Both the position numbers and the translations under genes were made by a program. Below are positions 24,624 through 36,905 of a stretch of DNA of 64,000 nt, one piece after another. Numbering within the stretch: position 1 is the first letter of the stretch; every line of letters starts with the position of its first letter. Source of the stretch: Anthopleura xanthogrammica (Eukaryota > Cnidaria > Anthozoa > Actiniaria > Actiniidae); the NCBI GenBank assembly GCA_964019055.1, contig OZ025208.1:13121597-13185596 (forward strand), in the 5' to 3' direction. The notes under the pieces were generated by a model. That model was not told the DNA's origin. It ran no database searches and saw nothing but the letters and a program-made list of their open reading frames with translations.

Positions 24624-26664
24624 CTAATCCTTATCATCTTCAGTCTTTATATAGATGAACTCGTCATTTGATATATCTTCCTCTAGCGAAGAAGTTTCTA
24701 AAAAGTGCAAAAAAATTACAATATTATTTAGAATAGTTTTGCATGTTTGGGATATTAGACCTATTCAATAGCCTCGCCTCCACATCTAAAACCAAGCTAC
24801 ATTTAATGCAGATTCTTGTTTTGGGGCTGGGAGGGATTTGACAGTGTTAAATTGACACAAGCAGACTGCAAACTGGACTATATAAAAGAGTATAAGATAT
24901 ATACACACCTGATTGCAAAAATATTGTCATAGAAAAATAAACTTTATAAAAATATAAAATTAATAACAAATAGGAATTAATTAGAAATAGCAAATTTAAT
25001 GGAGTTTTCTTAAGATTCAAGACAAACACAAAAGCATTTTTCATTTTATTTAATTGATTAACTCATAGCCATTAATGATATTTTCTTCCATTACAAAGGC
25101 AATGTTACATACTGAAACTTATTTCTGGAACTGGTGTCTATTCCCGTTGTGAGGCAAACATTTCAAAAGAGGTGTTACACGTTAATACTAGACTGTCTTC
25201 TAAACTACGTTTACGAAACAGGAAGTTTCTTGTTCTCGACTAGAAAGCTCCTCTACGTGAAACTCCATCTCATGGACTTTATCAAAAACATTAACAGGTT
25301 AAATTAATTCGCCATCTTTAATTAATTCCTATTTGTTATTTTTATTTTTTTTAAAGTTTATTTTCCTATGACAACATTTTTGCAATCAGGTGTATATACA
25401 TATAATAATATAATAGCACAAAATATATTTGCAATGTTTTATAATTTGTTTTCTTGAGATAAGATTGTATAAGTTTTAAAAATAACAACTAAATTTTACT
25501 GGAAAACACAGTTGGGTACACGTTTCTACTGACTAAGAAACTTCTGTGTGACACTTCTTTTGTACTTATGCCACTTCCTGTGTGCTTTATTACTGAACGG
25601 AGCATGGAAAAAGCTGTTTTATTTGTTAAATATATATCTTGTAGTCTTTTATAGTCCAGTTTGCAGTCTGCGTGTGTCAGGCACCGGGGATTCGATGGGT
25701 ACTACTGCAACCCCACCACCAACTGGATTTTTGTGTTTGTTTGTTTGGGGTCAGCATCGTCACCAAACCTTTATTCGAGTTACTACATATTTGCATCAAA
25801 TGACCCCCACCATTTGGACTGCAGCTAATCTTGATTTTACTGTAACAACTTTCAATACTTACGGCTTTGACTTGTAGGTGGTAACTCATTTTGGTCTCTG
25901 ACCTGAAATGGTTGATAAAACTCCTTGGGCCCAACCAACTCCAAATGGCTTTTCTTCTTCTTGACTCTAACTCGGCCACATTTGTATGCAAAGGTGTATC
26001 TCCCCATTGACTTGGGACGTGCTAACCGAGAATCTTTTTTACGTTTCCAACTTCCAGACCCTTTTCCACTCATGTTCCCTTCAAAGTTGGAATCCTCTTC
26101 TGCTACAATTTTGAGATGCTCCGCTGTTAGAACCTCATAGATAACATACAGATGGTTTCTTTTTGCTTCTTTGAATAATTCTGGTGAACTCTGAGTCGTC
26201 ACTCCCTTCAGCCAACAGCTTACTTCCTTGTATGGCACAGATATTTTGACTATCTTCCCCAAGTCTAGAACTTTTTTGTTCTTAAATGAACCACCGCATC
26301 CAGTGTCTGGCGAGAATTCCATACCTCCACTCACCTGGGAAGCAGATGCCAAATCTTGAATACAGACTGGCACTTCTTTCAACTTCACTTTGCCCGAGTT
26401 GTCTAAACAATAGTCAAAAAGCCAACCCAGGCTGATTAAGTTTGCGGAACTTTCCGTATTAGCAGCCTGACCCAAATTACTTGGCCACGAAACTGCCTTC
26501 TTTATCTTACCCATAAAAGACTGATCAACCGGCTTAGGAGAGCAAAAGTAAAGAATACCGAAATCAGAAGATTCTGCCAAAGATGGGACAGAGATATGAT
26601 TTTTAAATTCATTATTTACAAAAGATTTTAGCTGTTCGTCTAAAGAAGAATTCCAATCCGCCAT
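24624..26664 (-). CDS. Unrecognised 291-aa protein, possible gasdermin-like N-domain
   Basis: Two exons join in phase: 26664-25863 and 24697-24624. The donor is GCC|GTAAGT; the acceptor follows a T-rich tract. The start at 26664 has a strong context (AACATGGC); an upstream in-frame ATG at 26700 would add 12 residues. The family is not certain. Weak features recall the gasdermin pore-forming N-domain: an amphipathic first helix (LDEQLKSFVNNEF) then HISVPSLAES, strands GKVKLKEV and LYVIYEVL, and YTFAYKCGRVRVKKKK, similar in placement to the IAYxVxxL strand of gasdermins. The size (about 240 aa plus tail) fits an N-domain alone. Exon 2 adds only a short acidic tail (SSLEEDISNDEF, KTEDDKD), not an autoinhibitory C-domain. 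Its 1.2-kb intron hosts an inverted-repeat element. It lies head to head with TRAM. No function is assigned. Confidence 0.65.
24853..25680. repeat. 830-bp inverted-repeat element in the unknown gene's intron
   Basis: The outer ends CAGACTGCAAACTGGACTAT (from 24861) and its complement (ending about 25670) are inverted. Inner arms, about 24905-24985 and 25318-25395, repeat the pattern around TTGCAAAAATATTGTCATAG. The core holds no transposase-like frame, so it is probably a non-autonomous DNA transposon. Confidence 0.75.
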
Positions 26665-26896
26665 GTTGAAGTTCGGATTGAAATTTTCCGGAATGCACAC
26701 TCTGTCATATCAACAAAACGCTCTGATGTGATGCTGATGTTTTGATGTGTGGGGGGACGTGTGGGGGTGATAAGGGTGATGATGATAATACTAGACTCTT
26801 TCACAGTCCCCCGCTCGGCCGCTGCACTGGGGGACTGTGGAAAAGTCTAGTCTATTCTTTCATTTGAGTCCTTTTACTTACAAAAAGAAGATCAAA
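26665..26896. promoter_or_regulatory. Divergent promoter interval with 60-bp palindrome
   Basis: Only 232 bp separate the start codons of the unknown gene (minus) and TRAM (plus), so regulatory sequence is probably shared. A palindrome at 26791-26850 has 22-bp arms (CTAGACTCTTTCACAGTCCC and complement) around a GC-rich loop. It could be a small element or a structured promoter motif. No TATA box was assigned. Confidence 0.5.
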
Positions 26897-29800
26897 ATGC
26901 CGGGTAGACGAAAAGCAGGCAAAAATGCCTCAATTTTTAGCCATGAGTTTATCATAACCAACCATGGAGACATAGTCTCTTGTATTTGCATGGTTTTTAT
27001 GATAGGCTTGATGTTTCAGGTGAGGAATTCAAGGGGTTTTCCGAAGCCAAAGGTGGTTAATTTGGGATATTTTCACCGGACATATTTTCGTTTCTTTTTG
27101 ATATTCTCCAGGTAACTACCAAAGTAGCTGCTGTATTTATTGCTCCTCAACACAATATTACCCGAGACATCAATGGTAAATATTTCCTATTTCCTTTTTT
27201 AAAAATATATTTTTTCCTGTCGCCTTTTTTCTTTCTTTTCAACTCAAGATGATTTGTACACGTGATGAATCTGTGCGAAAACTCTTTTCAATGAATTCAA
27301 AAGTTATTTATAAAATTGCTCGATTTTTGACTTTGTTTGGCAATTATTAAAAAGAATTATCCTGTTGTTGTATATTTTAGATTTTGTTAGTAGTGGTTAT
27401 TTTTTCGTCTTCTAAAATAGCTTTTTTTGGGGGGTAGTTTTTACTGCGAGACCGTAAATTATCGTGTTGAATCAGGATTGGCTGGATTGGTTTTCACACA
27501 ATACTCTCTTCTTTACCGTTTTCTTTTTTTGTAAAAACATATGATTTCTTCACCTTTGATACAGCTAAAATAATTTTAAAAACAATATTTAATAATTTTC
27601 TTGGTATAAGGTATATTTATGTTTTTTTGTGGTGTAATTTGATTGATATGAATGGTCCACCCTGTGCCACACCAGCTGCAGGGCTGATTTTTTTATGTTT
27701 GTTCAAGAACTGGAAAAAATTGTGCAACTGTGTCAATAATTTAGTTCTCATTTTTTATATCAAACTATTTATACCAAATTATTCTTATTGTAGAATAAGG
27801 GTTTATTATATAATTTAGTTTTAATTTTATGTGAATTTAGTTTTTATCTTGAAAGAATATGACTGCTCATTTGATTTTTTTCGTTTTTTGTAGGAACTGA
27901 TGAGGTTGTTACGACTTACAGCAATGGTCCCAAAGATTTCTGTACTATTTTCTTTTACAGTCTAGCATGGATTGTAGTTCATGCTATTATACAAGAATAT
28001 ATTCTGGATGTGAGTGTCTTATTTGATTATTTGTTCATCTATTCATCTATCTACCTATCCCATTGACCCTTTTACTTCCATCCATCCATTCTATTTATTC
28101 AATACTTTCATTCATCCATTTTGCATGCTTTCCAATGGTTTCTGCCCACCCACCCCATCTATTCACCCATTCATTAATTTTTTGTTGTCTTTTTTCCCTA
28201 CTAAAATAAAATCAAAAAGTGAAATATTTTCTAAGAAATTGCTTAATCATTTATTATCTAATCAACAAAAATTTGCTTCATTGTGACTCATAGGTCGGCT
28301 GTAGGTCGAAAGCTTGATAAAATATAAATTTAAACACAGGTTGAAGTAGTGATTTCTTAGAACAGTACAGTACAGTTTATTTCTCTGTTGTTGACCTAGT
28401 CAACGAAGAGCCAGAGTGAATCGCTGGTGGATCACTCTGCTGAACTCCTTTTTGGACTGTGTCAATCTCTTTGCCTGGTCCACTGATGTTCCCATCAACT
28501 GTCTATTCGACTATTAAACCCTAGAATTTTTACTGATATGGAGTTCAATTATTATATTTCAGAGAGTAATTCGCAAACTTCATCTCTCCAAGACCAAGAA
28601 TTCCAAATTCAATGATTCTGGTGAACTTCTTCCATTTTACTTTGCGTCGGCAGCTTGGGGAGCAGACATTATAATTAAGGTATATATAATTAACAATGGT
28701 TTCATGTCCATCCAGAAAACTCCAACTCCTACTTTTCTTCTTGATTGCTTGTACATCCTTATCATATGACACCATTCATAGGCTAGTTTAGGCAATATGC
28801 TTAAGACCCATTTCATTTCGTTTGATACAGAAGGTCCATCCTGGTCAATCTTCACAGACAGTGATTCCGTTTCCATAGCCACTATTGATTGATCCAGTGC
28901 TCAATCTTATTTTTATACATTTTTACTAATTTGTTTCGGTCCATATTTATTTCAGCAGAAATTTTTCCCCAGCATTACGAAATTGTGGGAGGGATATCCG
29001 CACAATGAAATGTCGTAAGTATGCATAATTGAATTAAGATTTGTATCATCAATATTAATTCAATATTATTATAAACTATTTTTTAAATGTAGTTGACATT
29101 CTGATTGGCAGGTTTCTGTGTATTTTAATAGAGAGCAAGGCAAATATTATTAATGCAAACATCACCAAAAACTATTTCATAAAAATGATATAGACCACTG
29201 CAGACACCGCCTGTGCTTCCCATGCATTGTTTAATGTTCAGTATTTATTGACTGTTTTTTTTTTTAATTATTAGGTTTGTGTTAAAATTCTACTTCATTC
29301 TTCAAATTGCTCACTGGGTACACTGCTTTCCAGAGTTGTACTTCATGAAAGCCAAGAAGGTGGGCAACTAACTAGCTCTAGCTAATCACTTGGATATACC
29401 TTATATAATGGACTACTTCGACAATGCGGTGGCCATCTTGAATCTGAATTAATGAAAAGGACTTTTTACGAGATGCCTGGGGTATATGTAGGATCTGATG
29501 AAGAAAAAACAAATCCTGGGTTTCTCTGGCCCTATCATGCTGGTTAAGTGACAAGCATTTCATTTTTCTATGTAGTATCAGTCATTATTTTCACATCTTG
29601 AATCGCAATGCATTATGGGGCATCCAGGGGGCAAAACAAAACAAAAATGACGGATAAAATAGAGCATTTCGTTTATTTGTCTTTCTTTCATGTCCGACTT
29701 CTTAATTCATCTCTTGTCAAGTTGTCTAAGGGTGAAACGTTAATTTTAATCGATGCCATAAGTGTAACAAAGATTTGTATATTTGCCCCTACCAAAATGG

Positions 29801-32800
29801 CCGCCGCATCGTCGAAATAGTCCATTGATTGATATTATGCTAGCTAGGAGTGGCTTAGGATCAAGGATCAATAAAATTTAGTTTGATCAACCAACCAAAA
29901 TTAATACACCTGATCCATCATTTTCATGATCACAGACCCCAACCTGTTGGATGGCAGGAACAATACAATTGTTTTACATGAGTAAAGGGATTCTAAGGTC
30001 TGTCCTCTAACATGATTGTCAACACCTGATCATGCAAGGCCTCAATAAATTATAAAGTAATGCTAGGGTAGATACTATGATTAGGGTGAAACTCAAACAA
30101 AAAATCAGTTGACAAAGAGAATGACACATCGGGGGGGGGGGGGGGGGGGGGGGGGTGGGATCTCAAGGGGGGTGTCCATTGTTACATCCCCAAATAAAAA
30201 AGTACAAAAATTCAGATCAGGATTTTTGATGATGTCACTATATTGTCACTTACCGGTATTTGAATTCGCCTCTGCACATGGTCTGAAATGGGAACACTTT
30301 GTGCCCAAATGGATTTGTTCTATAGAAATATTGGACTTGTAGCTGAAGTTCAGTTCATCATAATTTGTTGTTTAGGAAGAGATCTCAGCCAAGATCCACT
30401 TGTACATTGAATACCTGCTCTTCATCTGGGCTGCCTATATGCTCAAGTAAGTAACCCTTATAATGAAAGTGGTACTAACGTATGTTATAATTGTCATGAT
30501 TTTGACATAATCATGTGTTGAACATAGGGTAGACTTTGTTGAGGGAGAAATTTTTTTCTTACAAATATTATATTTTTTATTTTATTTTATTCTATTTTAT
30601 TAGCTTTGCCCATTAGGGGAAAAATATTTTTAAAAAAAGAAGAAAATTTATTTAAAGGAAAAGGAGAAGGGCAGGGTGACCACAGCAGCTTGCACCAATT
30701 ATAATCCCTAATCATTTACCGACCAGGAGGTCTGGATAACTTAACACTGTGCCTCAGGTCTTGAATATAATGACTGAGGCTGTTAGAGTGATGTCCCTTA
30801 TTAAGGCCAAGGGCACAGTTTTTTTCCTATTCAGACTGACTGTTGGTATAGTTCATAACATAATGATGATCTTTTTCCCCATTTACTTTTAACAACGTTT
30901 TTTGTTGTTTAATTAATAATCTGTCATCCCTTGCATGCACTGATGATGTTGGGATACTGGACCATGGGCAGAGAAAGAAAATACTGCCTGCTCCAACAGC
31001 CAATCAGAATGCATATTTTCTTGGATACCAGACTGAAAAATAAGATCTCTTATTTCAATCCAAAAAGACTGTCTGTTTGCATAATGAGAAAGCATTTGTC
31101 ATATGATGCTGTTGGTTACTCCATGTATACCATCACCACATTCTTAAACCAATGATAATACTAAGGCTGGGTTTACACAGTACAGGACAAATATTTTAAC
31201 CATTCAAAAAGTTGTATGTTTAGGCATTACATGGAACTGTGCTATCAGAATAAAAATTCAAACTTCTAGCCATGCAAATTTGGGACCTGGTGCCATCTAA
31301 ATATGGTGGTCAAAGTTTTGTATGGTTAAAATTTTGTCTGGTAGTGTGTTAAATCAGTATAAGAAGCACCTGCCCAACTTGCACCAGGTGATATTTTTAT
31401 GAGGAAGGATGATTAGAAATTCAGAATCTCCTTTATGTCTAGTGATCCAATATTTCCTTAATTTGCCACATAAGGTTTAGAATTAATTTTTATCTTTAAA
31501 AATACCATTCCAACAAAGAAAAATCAAAATAATGAAACATTTAATTTTGAACAGAAATAATGAAAATGAGTTTGAGGTTTTAATTTTGATAAACAATAGA
31601 ATTGGTTCCTCAAAATGAAAACTGCCTTGGCAAGTTAATTGATTTTTACAAATATAAAAAATTGTGGAATGTCAAAACCTGTTTTATATATTGTTTTACT
31701 CAAAATGTTTCTGGGGAAATAATCATAGTCTTTCATCCCTGCAATACCATTACTTCCCATTTTCCTTCAGTTATTATTCTATTTATGCCATATTTCTTTC
31801 CCTTCAACTTTCCTCCCATTTAATTTTTACTTCCCTTTCAGTTTCACCCATCTTGCATTGTGCTGCCTAACAATCCACTATACTGTGGAGTTTGTCTTCC
31901 ATGCCATGAGACTGCTGCAAATCAGTGGAAAATATGATATAGCTAGGAATGTGTAAGTTGCTGGGAATAAATCCAAGAAAAAATATCATCTGATTTCCCA
32001 TTGTTATTCAAAAATGTTGTTCATCCAACCGGCAATAATTTTAGGATGAGAAAATAGCTTCAGGAAATTAGGATGATTTTTGAGGGGTGATATATTCACT
32101 AGTGCTCTTATGGAGAAATTTGTTTCCTTTCAATAGATAATATTCCCAAGGGATTAAGGTTGTTTTGAGGGTATACTGCAGTATTTGAGTGCCCTTATGG
32201 AGAACCCTTGTCTATGATAAGGATATGCCACTAGAGCAATAGCCATTGATCAATCTATCATTTGGCAACATTTACAATACTCAAGTGTCTTTCTTTTAAA
32301 ATATCAATTTTGAACTCAAAATTTTTCAAGTTTATTTTAGTTCACATATCGTGTATTAATCATGGGCAGGGCTTCCTTTTAACAGCTGTGTTTCTGGTTT
32401 TCTGCAGTTTTATGGTCTGGTCTGGATTGTTTGTGTTAGCTCGTTTTGCTATCATAGCCCTGACTGTTATGACTTTCTGGTAAGTGTCAGTATCAATAAA
32501 GGTGACGGTGATGATGATAATGACAGTAATGATGATGACAGTGATATTGATTGTGATGATGACAGTGATAGATGTTAATGATAGTAATAATGATGACAGT
32601 GATATTGATGGTTATGATGACAGTGATAATGATGATAGTGATGATAATGATGATGACAGTGATATTGATGGTGATGATGATGATGATGATAATGACAGTG
32701 ATAATGATGACAGTGATGATGATGACAGTGATGATGATGACATTGATGATGACGACTGATGAAGATGATTATTGATTTTCCAAGGTATGGCCTTCCTCGT

Positions 32801-33422
32801 CTTGAAAATGCTGCCCTCAATGTGGACATTGGAAACTTCAATAGCCCTTTTATCAGGTAACTGTACACCTTACTTTGATAAGTCCATTTAAAAAATGTAA
32901 TCATCATTTTCCATTACTACTAGACTAATTATTTGTATTGAAATCTGTATTTTTTTCTTACTCTGGAGCAAGAGAGCCTCTTGGAGAGTAGAGTGGAAGA
33001 TGCAAACATTAATAAAAACCTTTGGGTACAGATTTGGAAATTGTGAAGGCTTTTCAGACCTTTTCAGACCTTTTCAGACCAGTGTGAGGCTAAAGGGTCA
33101 AAAGAAAATCATGCTAGGAAAGAGTTTGGGATGTGCAATTTTTTTTAAGTCCTCTTTTTTTGTTTGCTCTTATAGGGCAACAGCGATGGCTGCTGTGGTG
33201 CTCATGCAATCTTGGCTGGCTTGGAACTTCATCACTTACCAGATCAGGCTTTGGCGTGAACATAGTGCAGCTACATCACCCAAGAAGAAGGAACAGCGCA
33301 AGAAGGCCAAAAAGGAGCAGCCAAAAAAGAAGATCATTGATGACGAAGATGAAGAAGAAAGTGAGGAAGAACTTGCTGAAGAGAAGGTTGTGACTAGAAG
33401 GGAAGGCAAAAAGGTGCAATAA
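26897..33422 (+). CDS. TRAM1: Translocating chain-associated membrane protein (TRAM, ER translocon)
   Basis: TRAM is a multi-pass ER membrane protein next to SEC61 that helps insert signal sequences and membrane segments. Eleven exons join in phase to 378 aa (human TRAM1 374): 26897-27019, 27112-27175, 27894-28009, 28563-28679, 28956-29014, 29275-29359, 30376-30446, 31842-31952, 32408-32479, 32785-32856, 33176-33422. The N-terminus is basic and short (MPGRRKAGKN, then SHEFIITNHGDI). Hydrophobic segments follow, including the TLC domain with FYFILQIAHWVHCFPELYFMKAKK, LYIEYLLFIWAAYMLNFTHL and YTVEFVFHAMRLL. The cytosolic tail is Lys-rich then acidic (KKKEQRKKAKKEQ, DDEDEEESEEE), as in the family. 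The two vertebrate paralogues TRAM1 and TRAM2 cannot be told apart for certain; the tail favours TRAM1/TRAM1L1. Confidence 0.96.
29407..29823. repeat. Foldback repeat, family L (copy 1), in TRAM intron
   Basis: GGACTACTTCGACAATGCGG near 29407 is the inverted counterpart of the right end near 29823 (GCCGCCGCATCGTCGAAATAGTCC-type). The region 29598-29823 matches 38683-38912 in ADRM1 in opposite orientation over about 220 bp, with moderate divergence. Confidence 0.7.
30131..30156. repeat. Poly-G run in TRAM intron
   Basis: An uninterrupted run of about 25 G lies in the intron before the exon at 30376. Long G runs are also sequencing-error prone, so the exact length may be unreliable. Other long G or C runs occur near 10605, 21340, 46355 and 48515. 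Confidence 0.8.
32505..32765. repeat. GATGATGACAGT-type microsatellite in TRAM intron
   Basis: Degenerate GATGAT/GACAGTGAT repeats almost fill the intron between exons ending at 32479 and starting at 32785. The Asp/Ser-rich and His-rich open frames in it come from the repeat and are excluded by the splice phase of the flanking TRAM exons. Confidence 0.93.
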
Positions 33423-34496
33423 TCTTGCATCATGCCTAGCCCTACCTTATTGACCTTGAATGCATGGTTGATGGTCAGACTTACAAGAGATGTATTAGGA
33501 TTGTTGCTTTTCAAATTACTGTCATACTCAAAATAACAATAGTGTTACAGATGATGTACAATGAGACCACATTAAATTTATCTACATACTTCCATGCACA
33601 GGCTTTTCGATCCAAAGCTGGCTGGTTTTACCAAATTAAGCATGTAGCTTGTGTGCTAGCAAAAAGCCTGGTCCTGGAAGTTGTGAGTACATTAAATGTG
33701 GTCATACCTTTGTGCGTTGCGCTGTAATTATACCATACTTACTAACCCATAACCCAGTCACTACATATTCACAGAGAATCATGCTTAAAAGCTTGTGAAA
33801 TCAGCTAGACCCAGGTCTTTCAAGAACTCTTAAAACACTAACATAGGTCTTATTATACATTTTATTGTTATGCAGTTGTAGTGTATTTAAAATGAGGATA
33901 GTAAATTATCCTTTCTTCCTCAAATGCCTGTTTAAAATTAATTATATTTTATTGCTTTGAGCATAAAGGTGAGGTAATATGGCTACAGCATTGTGCAACT
34001 TGTCCTACCAAATTGTAGCATTCCAAGTTGCAGACCTGTGTTGCTTATATTACCCCATGAATGCATTTGCAAAAGTATCTAAGAGAACTTCGCATGCAGA
34101 AAAGAAAATGTGTTGCAGTTAGGGTGATAATTCATGGTTCCGACTCACAATAGCGAACCAATCACTGTTGCAGTAGTTTTCCCAGTGGAGTTAAAAGTTT
34201 GTCCCACAAACAACTACACAGTATCTGTTTTAAAGAGTAATACAAGGATTATGAGGCAATTTTATTTTATTTTCACAGGACAGTAAACAATTGAAACAAT
34301 TTATAATTAATTTTCCGTGATCAGAGTTTTTAATTCTGAGATATTCTAGCTAATTTGTTGAGCTTGTGGGACATAACAATGGTAGCTAAGGGGTTTTGGA
34401 ACCATGAATTCAAACAACACTGTCAACAATGTTGTGCAACTTGCTGCTTGATTTTGTATATTATGTTACTTCACCTTATTTCCTCTGTTGATATGA

Positions 34497-34708
34497 TTAC
34501 AGTGTGGGCACTTGAACCGTGAATATTTTGACATTTTTTTGACATTTTTTAATCGTCCAATCATAAGCCAGATTCATAACAAGGCTCTAACATTATGCTT
34601 AGGTTAGCTAACTAAACATACTTCCAGAGCCTTGTTATGAATTTAGTTTTGGATAAAAAATATCAAAAAAACTTGAAGTGTTCACGGTTTGATTGTCCGC
34701 ATTGTAAC
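34497..34708. repeat. Foldback MITE with ATTACAGTG-type ends
   Basis: Left end ATTACAGTGTGGGCACTTGA and right end CATTGTAAC (complement) are inverted copies. Inner arms TTCATAACAAGGCTCT and AGAGCCTTGTTATGAA are perfect complements. The right end of 41035-41345 carries a matching terminus (TGTTACAGTGCGGACA), which suggests one superfamily. Confidence 0.75.
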
Positions 34709-35324
34709 ATTCTTTTAATAATTGTAAGTGATTTTAAAGTAAACTAACTTAAACTGTTGGAAGGAATTTATTAATTAGTATGTAATACGGTAAGAAATGA
34801 CAATATTACTAATAACAACAAGACTGAATAGGGCTAGTTTCACTTATTGAAACTTTCCACCACTAGACTATACAAACCAATTATTAAACTTTAAATCTAA
34901 AGTTTTGAATTCCCTTAATGTTTTAACATTTTTGGTTCTGACACTTTAGAGTACTAGGGTGATCATACTTAATCTGTGAAACAGAAAGAATATATTTTGC
35001 ACTAAATAGTACATTATAGAGTGATTTTATTTAGCCTGTGAGAGAAAAATGAGTATTTAGTGAGTACTAGTTGATGAAGAACAAAAGAAAATGTTATGGC
35101 TTTAGAGTCTTTTGATGAAGCTACACATTAGAAAACTATAATACGATGTTATAAACTTTTGTAATATACAAAGCTTTTTTATTAAGCTTTTGGCTCTTGC
35201 TGGAGCCTTGATCATAAATTAATGATAAGTTGAAGTCACACTTTATTGCCTTCATGGGCCCTAGGGACACATAAATGTATTATGCCGTCCAACACATGTC
35301 GTAGTTGGTATCTACCTACTAACT

Positions 35325-35513
35325 ATTACAGTGCGAATCGAAAAACCGTGTGCACCTAGAAATATTCCAGGAATGTTCTATTGTTCTTTGGCCAATCAGA
35401 AATGTCTCTCTAACCACAAGATGATGGAAAGATAAGAATAACGTTTCTGATTGGTTAAGAAACATTCTTGTAATATTTCTAGGTGCCCACGGTTTTTAGA
35501 TTCACACTGTAAT
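35325..35513. repeat. Foldback MITE, 189 bp
   Basis: The arms start ATTACAGTGCGAATC and end in the complement (GATTCACACTGTAAT). They continue through AAAAACCGTG and CACCTAGAAATATT. A GGCCAATCAGAAA / TTTCTGATTGG pair completes the hairpin. Confidence 0.8.
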
Positions 35514-35850
35514 TTGCCAATTTTTTCACGGGCGAAGTAAAATCACTTTAGTGCAATGTGTATCTATTGTTTCATCAGTAGTATTTAGTACCATATTGTA
35601 CTGTTTCGTGGATATAGTGTTTGCACTCTATCTATATGTTTAGGACTTACATGCTTTACTTTTATGAAAAATGTATTTCACCTTAACTGTAGAGTCAGAA
35701 AATATACTACCATATACCTGCTACTGTTTGACATTATTTTTGATTTTAATATGCATCATAATTATAATATCTGATGTTTTAGTGCGCTTTGATTGCATCA
35801 TATTTCCAAACATGAATTTGCTTAAATTCCATATGGCAGCACAAAGCATT

Positions 35851-36209
35851 AAGGTGATTCCCTCGAAAGAAATTTTGCCAATAACTTTGTTCTGAAACTT
35901 TGCATGGACATTAATGATGTAATGGAAAATTAAAAACTGCAAAAAAAGGGGGTCACCATGCTTGTTTTCGAGATATTTTGTGAAAAACATCACAAAATGG
36001 TCGAAAACTCACACTTTTCCGAGAGGAGACTGGGGCGAGTTTTAAAAAATCGCAATTGTTCCGTTCAAAAAAGAGAAAAAATTGAAATTTAGTTTTGAAT
36101 AGAATTTTTACCTAGAATATAAAAGTAAAATGCCTAAGCTGTGTAAGTTCTGTGCTTTTAGTCGTATGCGCACAGGAAGATGCGCAGTGCAAAACAAGGG
36201 AATTACCTT
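35851..36209. repeat. Mariner-like MITE, family D (copy 2)
   Basis: The ends AAGGTGATTCCC and GGGAATTACCTT are inverted and flanked by TTA/TAA, as for a TA-targeting element. It is the reverse complement of the copy at 22575-23095, without that copy's 150-bp insertion, so it is likely closer to the ancestral form. Confidence 0.85.
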
Positions 36210-36299
36210 AATGGCTATGCTCACTATGCTGGAGATTTTGGCCCTAATATTATCCTGAAAGAAATTACAGACTGATCAAGAAAATTGGCCAAAACCTAA

Positions 36300-36450
36300 T
36301 GGCGCAGACACGATGCAACAATCTGCACATTATTGCAGGCAATGTTGCTGAAGTGGGATAATTTTCTACTTCAGCAACATTGCATGCAGCATGATATATC
36401 TTGCAACATCAATTGCCTGCAACATTGTGCGCAATGCTGCACCTGTGTTC
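36300..36450. repeat. TGCAAC-rich foldback repeat
   Basis: GCAATGTTGCTGAAGT and ACTTCAGCAACATTGC are perfect complements separated by a short loop. Further TTGCAACA-type inverted motifs surround them. Similar TGCAAC-rich inverted repeats occur at 33985-34140, 38160-38400 and 63672-63938. Confidence 0.65.
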
Positions 36451-36905
36451 GTAGCTTAAGGAGGAGGTGAGTAAGCCTCTATAGGAATGTAAAAAAACTA
36501 GCTATGACATGCATTTCTCAAACAATTCATCCTGATGAAATAGCACTTATGGGCCCCTTTTAATCTCCTGCTAAAGGGATTGCACACAAATATCAAAATT
36601 GAGTATCCATCCCAAAAACAAATTATGAGGTTAACATAATTTTCTTTTGTTTCCCCTGGAGCCCAGTTGCTGTCCACATTTTCCCTGATTCTAGTAACCT
36701 AATATCTCGAAAGTAGGTCGTAAATTGCCGATTTAGGATCAGAAGTATTGTCAGAAAATAACTACTAGCCACCTTATATTGTTTGAGGTGAAGTTTTGGT
36801 CGGGCTCCCTGTGTTGAAGGTCGATCAAACTTCCCCAACCACCCCTCCCTCATTACCAAGGTCCCACAATACCTTTCGCTCCATCAATCAGTAGTTCGTT
36901 CAAAG

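Larger units (their letters stand above)
33423..36905. other. Intergenic region between TRAM and ADRM1
   Basis: It starts with the TRAM 3' UTR (candidate ATTAAA at 33571-33576) and ends with the ADRM1 promoter side. Between them is a cluster of inverted-repeat elements (34497-34708, 35325-35513, 35851-36209, about 36300-36450) and a TGCAAC-rich repeat at 33985-34140. No coding exon is seen. Confidence 0.6.

Noticed and set aside
25677..25991. Minus-strand frame overlapping the unknown gene
   Set aside because: It is a frame-shifted shadow of exon 1 that continues into the intron past a strong GTAAGT donor.
32484..32907. Asp/Ser-rich, Met/Ile-rich and His-rich open frames
   Set aside because: They lie in a GATGAT-type microsatellite inside a TRAM intron; the flanking exons splice in phase without them.
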